This document shows positions 1 to 8,226 of a stretch of 43,592 bases of DNA, in pieces. The translations under genes and the position numbers were made by a program. The notes beneath the pieces are model-generated. The model was not told the DNA's origin. It saw only the letters and a list, made by a program, of their open reading frames with translations, and made no database searches. Source of the DNA: an uncultured Anaerolineae bacterium. GTDB taxonomy: Bacteria; Chloroflexota; Anaerolineae; Aggregatilineales; Phototrophicaceae. The stretch spans positions 1 to 43,592 of the forward strand of contig CALIEB010000032.1 in assembly GCA_938022205.1 (NCBI GenBank). Direction: 5' to 3'. Numbering within the stretch: position 1 is the stretch's first letter; every line of letters begins with the position of its first letter.

Positions 1-1
1 G

Positions 2-277
2 CTGCTGCTTGAAGATGCCCCCGCCGGTTTTCTTGCTTATACCGTCGCCCAAGAGCAGCACCCCATTACCATCGAGCAGCTCGCGGAAGCCGCCACCATG
101 CCAACGCTCATCATCTGGGGTGAGAACGATACATGGGTCAACATCCGCGTAGGCAACGCCATGAAAGAACGCTTGCCCAACGTGCGCATGGTTGTCTACC
201 CCAACGTAGGACACCTGCCGATGGAAGAAAACACGGCACAATTCAACGCTGACCTCATCGCTTTCCTCGCTGAGTAA
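2..277 (+). CDS. alpha/beta hydrolase, C-terminal part (5' end outside window)
   Basis: The frame is open from base 2 to a TAA at 275-277, giving 91 residues of a protein that begins upstream. It shows the end of an alpha/beta-hydrolase fold: a beta strand leading into WGENDTWV, which carries the usual acid residue, then VGHLPMEE, which carries the catalytic His, about 45 residues further on, and a closing helix. The nucleophile elbow lies outside the window, so the substrate cannot be judged. It converges on the carotenoid minus-strand operon, with a shared terminator hairpin between them. Confidence 0.85.
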   Translation: MLLEDAPAGFLAYTVAQEQHPITIEQLAEAATMPTLIIWGENDTWVNIRVGNAMKERLPNVRMVVYPNVGHLPMEENTAQFNADLIAFLAE

Positions 278-282
278 ACAAA

Positions 283-310
283 AAGGGCGCGCCTTCAACG
301 GTACGCCCTT
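283..310. terminator. bidirectional Rho-independent terminator
   Basis: A 7-bp perfect stem (AAGGGCG at 283-289, CGCCCTT at 304-310) with A residues before it and a T-containing tract after it. It sits between two convergent genes ending at 277 and 339, so it can serve both strands. Confidence 0.7.
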
Positions 311-338
311 CTGATTTTCATGCAAAGCTGGGTCAGCT

Positions 339-773
339 TTACGCCTCTTCGTCGGGCATCATCAAGGCGTGATATACATCAAACAGCAGCAAAAACGCGC
401 CCTGCAGCATGATGCCCACCCCTGTGCCGAGTTTCCCGCCGTCGCCCTTATCCTCAGCGGCAAAACGGCGACCCCCCAACACGTAAAACACGTCAAGCAA
501 AGCGTTAAACCACAATAGCTTGCGCAGATTAGCCGCCTCTTTGACTTTCACCTCAGGTAGTCCGGGGTTCTGATAGCTGTCGAGACGCTGCCGCGCCGCA
601 TGTTGCCCAAATAAGGCAATGAGCGCGTCGATTAGCCCCCAGCCGATAAACTGCCAACCGATGTTTTGCCAAAATTTGCTGCCGCGCATCATCAAAAATC
701 CTAAGAGCGAGCTAATCAAGCCCCACTGAAACAACCGCTGACTTAAACGGTTTTGGAACTGCCAGATGTTCAT
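339..773 (-). CDS. small multi-spanning membrane protein of the carotenoid operon, function unknown
   Basis: 144 residues with about three or four hydrophobic segments (roughly residues 14-30, 36-55, 85-100 and 117-135) and an acidic C-terminus. I do not recognise a catalytic motif. Its ATG overlaps the lycopene cyclase stop by four bases (ATGA), so it is translationally coupled as the last gene of the crtI-crtB-cyclase operon and ends at the bidirectional hairpin. The tight coupling suggests a role in carotenoid synthesis or placement in the membrane, but that is inference from position only. Confidence 0.75.
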   Translation of the reverse strand: MNIWQFQNRLSQRLFQWGLISSLLGFLMMRGSKFWQNIGWQFIGWGLIDALIALFGQHAARQRLDSYQNPGLPEVKVKEAANLRKLLWFNALLDVFYVLGGRRFAAEDKGDGGKLGTGVGIMLQGAFLLLFDVYHALMMPDEEA

Positions 774-1624
774 GAGCCAACCTCAACAGGCTTATCCTTA
801 ATTAAACGAATAAGTGGGCGCATCAGCGCGTAACGCTCTAACATCAAAGCGCGCGATTGACTTTCTTCCGCAACGACCAACACCAAGCCGAAAATACTCA
901 GCGTCGACACCATCAAGAAGAAAACGCCTTCTTCAATTGGCAGCACACCTAGCAAGTAAATGGGCAGCGACTGCTCGGCGTTAATCGTCCACGTGCCAGC
1001 TTGAATTGCCACTGCGTCCGTTGCGCTCAAGTAGACCGTCGCTAAAGCAATCGCCAGCGTTACCACGCGCCAATGCCGCAGCAGAATGTCCGCACCAAAA
1101 GCGCATTGGATACCAATTGGAATTAACGCCCAAGATAGCAAAAGCGCAAGATACGTCCACTCTGCGTACGCGCCGTCCACAAACGTAAGCAGCAACACTA
1201 GCACGCTGACCAGCCAAAGCACCCCCACGACGAGCGTGCTAAAAGCGCGCACGCGCAGCGCAAAGCGTGCATCCACCAGCGGCGCACCTAACGGCAGCAA
1301 GCGCATCAGCCATAGCGTCAGCAAGCACGCAAAAATCGGCAAAAGCACAAAAAACGTGTACTCTTCCACAGGCACATAGCCAAACACCAGCCCGGTCACC
1401 AAATCGGGGTCATACCACCACACCCGTGTTGCCACAAGATAGTTGTCCCAAGGCGTTGTGTAGGCAAAAGCCACCACACAAATCCCGATGATGACCACCC
1501 AGGCGCGGCGTGCCGAAAGCGCAGGTGGCAGCCACCGCCCACGTGCATAATCGCGCACGGTTACCCAGCTAAGTAGCGCGAGCGGAATACCAAGAAATAG
1601 CGCAAGAAACGCAAAGTACGTCAT
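770..1624 (-). CDS. crtYcd: two-domain lycopene cyclase (fused CrtYc/CrtYd type)
   Basis: Cyclises the psi end groups of lycopene in the membrane. The 284-residue protein is a tandem of two related multi-spanning halves. The first has PWDN at 58-61, VWWYDP near 68-73 and PVEEYTFF at 85-92. The second repeats the pattern with D203, GTW at 210-212 and PIEEGVFF at 229-236. The paired P-x-E-E-x-x-F-F motifs are the hallmark of the CarR/CrtYcd cyclase family, which in other bacteria is often two separate small proteins; here both halves are fused. An AAAGGT ribosome site precedes the ATG. It starts 15 bp after crtB and overlaps the next gene by ATGA. Whether it cyclises one or both ends cannot be read from sequence. 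Confidence 0.9.
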   Translation of the reverse strand: MTYFAFLALFLGIPLALLSWVTVRDYARGRWLPPALSARRAWVVIIGICVVAFAYTTPWDNYLVATRVWWYDPDLVTGLVFGYVPVEEYTFFVLLPIFACLLTLWLMRLLPLGAPLVDARFALRVRAFSTLVVGVLWLVSVLVLLLTFVDGAYAEWTYLALLLSWALIPIGIQCAFGADILLRHWRVVTLAIALATVYLSATDAVAIQAGTWTINAEQSLPIYLLGVLPIEEGVFFLMVSTLSIFGLVLVVAEESQSRALMLERYALMRPLIRLIKDKPVEVGS

Positions 1625-1639
1625 ACAAATTTGACCTTT

Positions 1640-2608
1640 CTAGTGCTTCGCGGTGCGGCTAAGCCACCAGATGTACGGCAAACGCGATAGCTTGCCCAAT
1701 GTGCTTAAGTGCGCGCGCCGCGTGAAAACGTCGTAGTCATGCGCTTCGATGTCGCAAAGAATTGCCTCATAGAGCTTAGCAGCCGCCGCAATCGCAAATC
1801 TGCCATCCGCGTCAAGCAACCGTATGCCAGCAAAAGATTCCGCGTAAAGCTGGCGATTGCGCGCAATTTGAAAGCGCATGAATGAACGCCAGCGTTCTGT
1901 CACCTTACCCGCCGCAATGTCCGCTTCGCTCAAATCAAACTGCGCCAGCTCATCCAGCGGCAGGTAAAGACGACCATTGCGCCAGTCTTCACCTACATCG
2001 CGCAAGATGTTGGTCATTTGCAGTGCAACGCCCAGTCGTATCGCGTACGGCATCGCACTTTCGTCACGAAAGCCTATCACCGACATCGCCATCAAACCCA
2101 CCGTTGAGGCAACGCTATACGCATATTCCGCCAGTTCATCAAACGTGCGGTAGCGCGTTTGCACGACATCCCGAGCGCAGCCTTCAATCAGCTGCTTGGC
2201 GTAGCCGCGTGGAATGCCAAACCGTGCGCGCGCATCCGCCCACGCACGGCACACGTCATCGTCCTCACACGTGTGTGGCGACATCACTTTGGCTTCCCAC
2301 GCCGATAGCTTCGCCAAGCGGTCGTCAGTCGGCTTCGCACAGTCAACAATGTCATCGGTCACACGGCAAAAGGCGTATAGCGCGCGTACTGCTTGACGCT
2401 TTTCCTTAGGTAGCAACCCCGAAGCCACGTAAAACGTCTTGCTGTGCTGGCGCGTAATCTCTGCACAGCGGTGATAAGCGCGCGCTAATGCCACAGCATC
2501 CGCGTCGTTATATGCATGGTCTAGGTGCTTGTGGCTGTCAAAGGCTTCTTGGGCTGCCCCTAAAAGACGCTGTTCCCAAGATTGTGGTTTTCTGTGTGCC
2601 AAGCTCAT
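1640..2608 (-). CDS. crtB: phytoene synthase
   Basis: Condenses two geranylgeranyl diphosphates into 15-cis-phytoene, the first committed carotenoid step. The 322-residue length fits the trans-isoprenyl diphosphate synthase (head-to-head) family. Both Asp-rich metal/diphosphate motifs are visible: DDIVD at 85-89 and DVGED at 204-208, the latter in the signature [14 protein letters not shown]. The early [12 protein letters not shown] block near residues 56-67 is also typical. Its start overlaps the crtI stop by four bases (ATGA), so the two are translationally coupled. C40 rather than C30 substrate use is inferred from the cyclase and CruF genes around it. Confidence 0.96.
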   Translation of the reverse strand: MSLAHRKPQSWEQRLLGAAQEAFDSHKHLDHAYNDADAVALARAYHRCAEITRQHSKTFYVASGLLPKEKRQAVRALYAFCRVTDDIVDCAKPTDDRLAKLSAWEAKVMSPHTCEDDDVCRAWADARARFGIPRGYAKQLIEGCARDVVQTRYRTFDELAEYAYSVASTVGLMAMSVIGFRDESAMPYAIRLGVALQMTNILRDVGEDWRNGRLYLPLDELAQFDLSEADIAAGKVTERWRSFMRFQIARNRQLYAESFAGIRLLDADGRFAIAAAAKLYEAILCDIEAHDYDVFTRRAHLSTLGKLSRLPYIWWLSRTAKH

Positions 2609-4131
2609 AGGACTGGCTCCACTTTTGCTTGAGGCACGCGCACATTGTGAGGATTTGGCGCGTCACCAATCAAATTTTCGGCGATAATGGATGACGACAG
2701 CACGCCCGGCAGCCCAGCACCCGGGTGCGTACCTGCCCCTACAAAGTACAAGTTGTCAAACGCTTCCGAACGGTTGTGCGGGCGAAACCACGCCGATTGC
2801 GTCAAAATAGGCTGCACGCTAAACGCTGACCCCATACGGCTGTTCAAGTCGTTGCGGAAGTGCAGTGGGTCAATGTAATGCTCGGCAATGATATTTGCTT
2901 GCAAGTCGGGAAGATAGTTATCCTCCAAGAACTGCATAATCGCATCGCGATACGGCTTAGCAGCGCGTGTCCAATCCACGCCAGAGCCTAAATGCGGTAC
3001 AGGCGACAGCACATAGAAGTTTTCGCAGCCTTCTGGCGCAATTGACGGGTCGGTAAGGCTTGGCATGTGCAAATAAAGCGAGAAATCTTGCGCAAGCTGC
3101 TGCTTGTTGAAGATGTCGTCAAGTAACCCCTTATAGCGTTCACCCAGTATGATGTTATGGTGCGCCAACCCAACATCGCGATATTGCTTCTTTGTGCCGA
3201 AGTAAATGACGAAAAGCGACATGCTGTAGCGCATGAGGCTCATCTTCGTGCGCGTGTAAAGGTTTTGCTTGCGCTTGTCAATCAGTTTTTCGTAGACAAA
3301 GCCAACGTCCGCATTAGCCACGACGTGGTCGGCTCGCTCGATGCTGCCGTCTTTCAGCCGTACACCCGTAACGCGCCGACCTTCCACAAGAATTTCGTCG
3401 ACCTCCGTGCTGAGGCGTAACTTGCCGCCAATGTCCTCAAACAAGCGCACCATCGCGTTGACCAACGCACCTGTTCCGCCCAACACGTAGTGAATGCCCC
3501 ACTCGCGCTCTAAGTAATGAATCATAGCGTAGATGCTGGGCGCATCAAACGGGTTGCCGCCAATCAAGAGTGGATGGAAAGAAAAACAGCGGCGCAAAAA
3601 CTCGTTTTGCACGAACTTAGAGGCGTATTGATAAACGCTCAAGTAAGACTGCAGGCGGATTAAATCAGGGGCAACGCGCAGCATGTCCATGAAGCTAAGA
3701 AAGGGTTTATCTGCCAATTCGACGAAGCCTTTTTCGAAAATAGCTTTCGTCGTTGCCATAAATCGCTGGTAGCCTTCGCGGTCAGCAGGATTCCATTTGG
3801 CGATTTGGTCGAGGATAAACGCTTCGTCGCCGTTGTAGTCAAACGCCTTCTTGTTGTGGTCGAAGATACGATAGAACGGGTCACACGCCACAAACTGTAC
3901 GTAGTCCTCACGACGCTTGCCCGCTGCCGCCCAAAGGTCATCAAACATGAAAGGGGCAGTAATCACGGTCGGACCGCCGTCAAACTTAAACCCGTTTATT
4001 TCATAGACATAGGCTCGTCCGCCCGGTTTGTCGCGCTTTTCGATAATCTCCACCTCATGACCGCGTGCGGCAAGGCGTATCGCCGCGCCTAAACCCCCAA
4101 AACCGCTGCCTATTACGATGACTTTTGACAT
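2605..4131 (-). CDS. crtI: phytoene desaturase (CrtI family)
   Basis: FAD-dependent desaturase that introduces conjugated double bonds into phytoene, giving lycopene. The 508-residue protein starts with the dinucleotide-binding motif [10 protein letters not shown] and the following [11 protein letters not shown], and ends with the family signature [21 protein letters not shown] purine-rich ribosome site (AAGGGGAG) lies about six bases before the ATG. It leads the crtI-crtB-cyclase-membrane protein run. A second CrtI-family protein at 9348-10832 has the GGG-type Rossmann start and a different C-terminal signature. This copy is therefore taken as the phytoene/lycopene enzyme, partly because of its coupling to crtB. 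Confidence 0.94.
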   Translation of the reverse strand: MSKVIVIGSGFGGLGAAIRLAARGHEVEIIEKRDKPGGRAYVYEINGFKFDGGPTVITAPFMFDDLWAAAGKRREDYVQFVACDPFYRIFDHNKKAFDYNGDEAFILDQIAKWNPADREGYQRFMATTKAIFEKGFVELADKPFLSFMDMLRVAPDLIRLQSYLSVYQYASKFVQNEFLRRCFSFHPLLIGGNPFDAPSIYAMIHYLEREWGIHYVLGGTGALVNAMVRLFEDIGGKLRLSTEVDEILVEGRRVTGVRLKDGSIERADHVVANADVGFVYEKLIDKRKQNLYTRTKMSLMRYSMSLFVIYFGTKKQYRDVGLAHHNIILGERYKGLLDDIFNKQQLAQDFSLYLHMPSLTDPSIAPEGCENFYVLSPVPHLGSGVDWTRAAKPYRDAIMQFLEDNYLPDLQANIIAEHYIDPLHFRNDLNSRMGSAFSVQPILTQSAWFRPHNRSEAFDNLYFVGAGTHPGAGLPGVLSSSIIAENLIGDAPNPHNVRVPQAKVEPVL

Positions 4132-4171
4132 TGCAACTCCCCTTGATTGAGTATGTTCCTGTTATGACCTA

Positions 4172-4185
4172 AACCTTATAAGGTT
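4172..4185. promoter_or_regulatory. 14-bp perfect palindrome upstream of crtI (candidate operator)
   Basis: AACCTTATAAGGTT is its own reverse complement over 14 bases and lies in the 87-bp gap between the SDR stop and the crtI start, 41 bases before the crtI ATG. It could be an operator for a dimeric repressor or a short hairpin. No convincing -35/-10 pair can be fixed around it. The regulator is unknown. Confidence 0.5.
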
Positions 4186-4218
4186 GAGTGAATCTTATAT
4201 GAGAAGATAGTGAGCAAC

Positions 4219-4851
4219 TTACAAATTGAGTTCGCCGCTCATGCCCGCCTCAACGTGCGCTAAAATTGCTTCCGCAACAACCTGCGGCTGCTTTGCGTCG
4301 CTCGGCAACTTAAGCGCAACCTTGTCCCAAAATGGTGTTTGCACGGCACCGGGGCGCACAAGCGTAAACTTATGCTTGCGGTTCTCCTTTTGCCAAATGG
4401 TCACCATTTCCTGCAAACCCGCCTTAGCCGCCGTGTACGCGCCCATGCGCAAAATACGGAGGTGGTCAAGATATGCGCCAATGTAAACACAGTGTCCGCC
4501 TTCGCGCATCACAGGCAAACTCTGGGCAGTTGCCCAAAACGCACCCGTGAGATTGGCTTGCAGCGTTTGCTGCCACGCTTGGCTAGAAAGGCTCTCTAGT
4601 TTCTCATAGACCACATCGCCAACCGCGTAAACCATGAGTGCGACCCCGTCACTCTCTTGCGCAACGCGCATGACCACATGCTCTAACGTGTGCGGACTGT
4701 TAAGGTCAAACGGTAGCGCAAAAGCTGCCTCCGCTGGCACCCGCTCTGTTTGCCGCGCTGCTCCAAACACACGCCAGTCGCGCGCTGCCAAAACGCGCAC
4801 CAATGCCGCGCCAATCCCACCAGAAGCACCCCAGATTAAAGCATCTTGCAT
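4219..4851 (-). CDS. short-chain dehydrogenase/reductase-like protein with altered active site
   Basis: 210 residues with a Rossmann fold: GASGGIG at 8-14 (NAD(P) binding), the NLTG helix Asn at 100, and the catalytic pair YTAAK with Y139 and K143. The catalytic Ser normally 13 residues before the Tyr is Ala126 here (context IGAYLDH), and the usual NNAG segment reads YAVGD. It keeps the cofactor fold and the Tyr/Lys but lacks the standard Ser, so activity on the usual alcohols or ketones is uncertain. It is divergent from the hydrolase at 5028 and precedes crtI on the same strand, 87 bp away, so it may be part of the carotenoid transcription unit. The substrate is not recognised. GAGG precedes the ATG at a suitable distance. 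Confidence 0.85.
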   Translation of the reverse strand: MQDALIWGASGGIGAALVRVLAARDWRVFGAARQTERVPAEAAFALPFDLNSPHTLEHVVMRVAQESDGVALMVYAVGDVVYEKLESLSSQAWQQTLQANLTGAFWATAQSLPVMREGGHCVYIGAYLDHLRILRMGAYTAAKAGLQEMVTIWQKENRKHKFTLVRPGAVQTPFWDKVALKLPSDAKQPQVVAEAILAHVEAGMSGELNL

Positions 4852-5027
4852 CGCGTGTCCTCTTTCCTGCCACTAAAATAACGTCATTCACCTTACATGC
4901 ATCCCGTAAACCCTACCTAAAGTCCATTTAAGAATGTTGTGAGCATTTCTATGCTGCTAGCCGCTTATTTAAGTGCTGCTCATATAACCAAACTAGAATA
5001 AGCGTCATGACAATAAGCAGGAAGCGT

Positions 5028-5870
5028 ATGGCTGAACTTACTTTCAATCACGCCTTCAAATCCCCCGAACATGAAGCCTTCTACGATGAAGGGTCAAACA
5101 GCGCAGCTGTTGTGCTAATACACGGTTTTCCGGGGTCGCCTGCTGAAATGCGCCCTATGGCAGAGCCTTTGCACGCGCTAGGGTTTACAGTACACGCGCC
5201 GCGCTTAGCGGGCTTTGGGGCAGACCTAGAAACGCTGCCCACGCGCCACCATAGCGAGTGGGTAGCCGACGTTGCAAACGCTGTGAAGCGCGTGCGTGAG
5301 GGACACAAACACGTGTACTTGGTCGGCACGTCGATGGGGGGTGCGCTTGCCATTCAAGCCGCCGCCCGTTTTGACATCGCGGGCATCGTGCTTTATGCTC
5401 CATTTTGGCGCGTTGAACATGTGCTTTGGTACGCCTTGCCGTTACTTAAAACGTTCGTGCCTCAGTTTAAGCCCTTTACAATCTTCAAGCCCAACTTCGA
5501 CGACCCCAAAACCCGTGAGAGCATCGCGCGTTTTTTGCCTGAAGCAAACCTCGACGACCACGCCACGCGCCAGAGCATTCTTGACTTTAGCGTGTCTGTC
5601 AAGCTCTTCGACCAAATCCGCCAAGTTGGCTTGCAAGGATACGCTTACGCTCCGCGAGTGAAAGCCGCCGTCCGCGTCATTCAAGGTCTGCAAGATACGC
5701 TTGTGCTGCCTAGCAGCACCCGCCGCTATATCACACGCTTCACTGTTCCCGTTCAGTACGACGAAATCGACGGCGAACATAACCTGCTCGACACCGACGC
5801 GCCCAATTGGCACAAGGTGCGCGATTGGACATGTCAGTTTATTCACCATCACTACGAGAACTCATCATGA
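5028..5870 (+). CDS. alpha/beta hydrolase (carboxylesterase/lipase-like), first gene of carotenoid plus-strand operon
   Basis: 280 residues with the complete catalytic triad: the oxyanion turn HGFPG at 32-36, nucleophile Ser102 in GTSMGG, Asp223 in GLQDT and His251 in DGEHNLL. The size and single compact fold resemble small monoacyl esterases. An upstream in-frame ATG exists at 5007. The start at 5028 is preferred because AGGAAG lies seven bases before it, while 5007 has only a TAGAAT box in front. The stop overlaps the next gene (ATGA). In this operon it might remove or transfer acyl groups on carotenoid glycosides, but nothing in its own sequence proves that. Confidence 0.88.
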   Translation: MAELTFNHAFKSPEHEAFYDEGSNSAAVVLIHGFPGSPAEMRPMAEPLHALGFTVHAPRLAGFGADLETLPTRHHSEWVADVANAVKRVREGHKHVYLVGTSMGGALAIQAAARFDIAGIVLYAPFWRVEHVLWYALPLLKTFVPQFKPFTIFKPNFDDPKTRESIARFLPEANLDDHATRQSILDFSVSVKLFDQIRQVGLQGYAYAPRVKAAVRVIQGLQDTLVLPSSTRRYITRFTVPVQYDEIDGEHNLLDTDAPNWHKVRDWTCQFIHHHYENSS

Positions 5871-6850
5871 AAGAATTTGTTCAACGCACGCTCAACCCGG
5901 CTTGGTATCATGGACACGGCAAACGCGCACCATTCTTTGAAGGATGGTACTATAAGCTCGTCAATGCCGCAGAAGACAAACGCTTTGCCATTATTCCCGG
6001 CGTGTTCATTCACAAAAATGCCGCAGAGTCCCACGCGTTTATCCAAGTGTTAGATGGCATGGCGGGCAAAGCCACCTATCACAGCTACCCGACCGTTGAC
6101 GCAAGCAAGAACAGCTTTGACCTGCGCATAGGCGGCAATCGCTTTCAACTCGAGCAAATCGACTTGGATATTGACGACGAACACGCGCAAATACAAGGCA
6201 CACTGCGTTTTCACAACCTCAAAGCGTGGCATATTAGCCCGCTCTACGTGGGCTATATGGGCTGGTTCGCGTGGCTGCCTTTTCTCGAGTGCTATCACGG
6301 CGTGCTGAGCTTCGACCATGCTATCAGCGGCACGCTGCGCATTAACGGTGAAATCATCGACTTCACGGGCGGACGCGGCTATATAGAGAAGGATTGGGGC
6401 AAAAACTTCCCCAAAGGTTACGTGTGGATGCAAACCAATCACTTCGACGCGCAAGACACCTCCCTTACAGGTGCTATCGCTGTTGTGCCGATGCTTGGCT
6501 TCAAAATTGCTGGTTTCGCTGTTGCCCTATGGCACAAAGGCAAGCTGTACCCCTTTGCCACGTATAACGGCGCAAAAACCTCACGCTTCGCCGTCACCGA
6601 TACAACCGTCGCGTGGACTGTCTACACCGCAAGACACGAACTTGTCGTTCAAGCTGAACGCGCTGATGGTGCGTTCCTCAAAAGTCCCGAGCGCGTTGCG
6701 ATGATTACACGAGTAGACGAAACGCTCAAAGCCTCTGCACATGTTACGCTGAATCGCTTAGACGGCATGCGTAAATATACGCTGTTCGAAGGCACAGGAC
6801 GCAACATGGGATTAGAAGTTATTGGCGACCTAAGGATGCTGCTGAAATGA
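5867..6850 (+). CDS. tocopherol cyclase family protein
   Basis: 327 residues opening with RAPFFEGWYYKL, a hallmark of the tocopherol cyclase family, followed by beta-rich sequence with IEKDWGKNFPKGYVWMQ near the middle. Plant and cyanobacterial tocopherol cyclases close the chromanol ring by protonating a prenyl double bond. No other tocopherol gene is visible here, and both edges overlap carotenoid genes by ATGA (5867-5870 and 6847-6850). A carotenoid or another isoprenoid end group is therefore a more likely substrate than a tocopherol precursor. CrtC-type carotenoid hydratases share a related lipocalin-like fold, which fits an acid/base reaction on a psi end. The start is fixed by the overlap; the longer frame from 5807 would run far into the hydrolase gene. 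Confidence 0.85.
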   Translation: MKEFVQRTLNPAWYHGHGKRAPFFEGWYYKLVNAAEDKRFAIIPGVFIHKNAAESHAFIQVLDGMAGKATYHSYPTVDASKNSFDLRIGGNRFQLEQIDLDIDDEHAQIQGTLRFHNLKAWHISPLYVGYMGWFAWLPFLECYHGVLSFDHAISGTLRINGEIIDFTGGRGYIEKDWGKNFPKGYVWMQTNHFDAQDTSLTGAIAVVPMLGFKIAGFAVALWHKGKLYPFATYNGAKTSRFAVTDTTVAWTVYTARHELVVQAERADGAFLKSPERVAMITRVDETLKASAHVTLNRLDGMRKYTLFEGTGRNMGLEVIGDLRMLLK

Positions 6851-7623
6851 TAGCCACACTCAAACAAACTTTATCTAATAACCCGCAAGCACGCTTAGAG
6901 TATACGCTTATCGGAGCATGGCTGTTAGGTATGATTGCCCTCCCCATCAGCTACTGGGCAATTGGCGACAGTGCGATTGCACCCGCTATCACCCTTGCCG
7001 CTGTGCTGCAAGCTCTCGCCGCGTTTGTGGTTGTCGCTCATGCGTGGGGATGGGCGCAGGCGTGGCGCACGTTTGCGCTTGTCGCTGTCGTTACATGGGG
7101 CGCAGAAGCTGTTGGTTCAAAGACCGACTTCCCCTTCGGCGCGTATCACTACACCGACACCTTACAGCCACAACTTTTTGGCGTGCCAATGCTCATCCCC
7201 ATCGCTTGGTTCATGCTGCTGCCTTCGGCGTGGGCTTTAGCACAAGCCATCTTGCGCCGTTGGACACGCCTGTCGCTAGCTATAGTCAGCGCGCTAGCTT
7301 TCACCGCGTGGGACTTATTTCTTGACCCGCAGATGGTCACATGGAACTTTTGGCAGTGGGAGCGCGTCGGCGAGTATTACGGCATTCCCCTAGAAAACTA
7401 CGCGGGCTGGCTGCTGGTGAGCGGGCTTACCACCTATCTCATCAACCCGCGCCCGCTGCCTTTGCCGCAGCTCGCGCTCATCTATGCTTGCGTCTGGTGG
7501 CTGCAAAGTATGGGGCTAGCCTTCTTTTGGGGACAGCCTGCTCCTGCGTTTTGGGGATTTACCGCCATGCTGAGCGTTCTCATCGTGGCATATGTGCGTC
7601 AAAGAAAGGCGAACAAACCATGA
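6847..7623 (+). CDS. cruF: carotenoid 1',2'-hydratase family membrane protein (CruF-like)
   Basis: 258 residues, about seven membrane spans. It carries the family block GAEAVGSKTDFPFGAYHYTDTL near residues 83-104 (quoted in parts: GAEAVGSKTDFPFG and AYHYTDTL), then PMLIPIAWFML, and later AWDLFLDPQMV. CruF proteins add water across the terminal double bond of a psi end group, giving the 1'-hydroxyl that is later glycosylated in myxol-type or hydroxy-gamma-carotene pathways. It overlaps both neighbours by ATGA. The glycosyltransferase and CrtD-like desaturase downstream match the expected next steps. Confidence 0.88.
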   Translation: MIATLKQTLSNNPQARLEYTLIGAWLLGMIALPISYWAIGDSAIAPAITLAAVLQALAAFVVVAHAWGWAQAWRTFALVAVVTWGAEAVGSKTDFPFGAYHYTDTLQPQLFGVPMLIPIAWFMLLPSAWALAQAILRRWTRLSLAIVSALAFTAWDLFLDPQMVTWNFWQWERVGEYYGIPLENYAGWLLVSGLTTYLINPRPLPLPQLALIYACVWWLQSMGLAFFWGQPAPAFWGFTAMLSVLIVAYVRQRKANKP

Positions 7624-8222
7624 GCTTCTTAGCTTACACGCTCTTGACTTATCTCATCGCGGCTATTCCCTACTCGTTGCTAATTGGCAAGCTGCGCTTT
7701 GGCGTTGACATTCGCCAGTACGGCGACGGCAACCCGGGCGCAACCAATGTCTACCGTGCCACCGGCAGCCGCTTATGGTACATCATAGCAGTCATCGCCG
7801 ACGCGCTTAAAGGCACAGTGCCTGTTGGTTTTGCGTATTGGGTACTTGGTTGGCAAGGCTTAGAAATCGCCCCCATCGGCATTGCTGCCATCTGTGGGCA
7901 TGCCTTTTCACCCTTCTTAGGGTTCAAGGGTGGCAAGTCTGTCGCCATCACAGGCGGTGTTTGGACAGCGATAACCATCTTTGAGCTACCGATTGTGATT
8001 GGCTTGATGCTGGCATACTGGTACAAGTCCATTCGTGAATCCGATTGGGTGGTGGTCGCCATGATGCTCAGCGTGCTGCTCTACCTGCTGCTCACACGTC
8101 CCAACTTGCCGCTGCTATTGCTTTGGCTGGGCAACTTTATCATCGTCTTGTTCAAGCATCGGCGTGGTCTACATCATCCGCCTACCTTTGTGCGCTGGCT
8201 ACCCTTCTTACAAGCTGCCTAG
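7620..8222 (+). CDS. plsY: glycerol-3-phosphate acyltransferase PlsY family
   Basis: 200 residues, the usual length for PlsY, with five or so membrane spans. Diagnostic blocks are GDGNPGATNVYRATG near residues 36-50 and HAFSPFLGFKGGKSVA near 92-107. The known family uses acyl-phosphate to acylate the 1-position of glycerol-3-phosphate, the first step of phospholipid synthesis. Start 7620 is set by the ATGA overlap with cruF; the frame is open further upstream but inside cruF. Its place inside a carotenoid operon is odd. It may simply be the housekeeping enzyme, or a paralogue acylating carotenoid glycosides. The motifs look intact for PlsY. Confidence 0.92.
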   Translation: MSFLAYTLLTYLIAAIPYSLLIGKLRFGVDIRQYGDGNPGATNVYRATGSRLWYIIAVIADALKGTVPVGFAYWVLGWQGLEIAPIGIAAICGHAFSPFLGFKGGKSVAITGGVWTAITIFELPIVIGLMLAYWYKSIRESDWVVVAMMLSVLLYLLLTRPNLPLLLLWLGNFIIVLFKHRRGLHHPPTFVRWLPFLQAA

Positions 8223-8226
8223 CCTT

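Noticed and set aside
4132..4218. CarH/LitR-type operator for light-dependent repression
   Set aside because: The palindrome AACCTTATAAGGTT lacks the TGTA(C/T)A-like direct repeats I associate with those proteins, and no MerR-type gene is nearby.
7341..7619. 93 extra codons before plsY
   Set aside because: Inside cruF in another frame; plsY proteins start at the MSFLAYTLL-like position set by the ATGA overlap.
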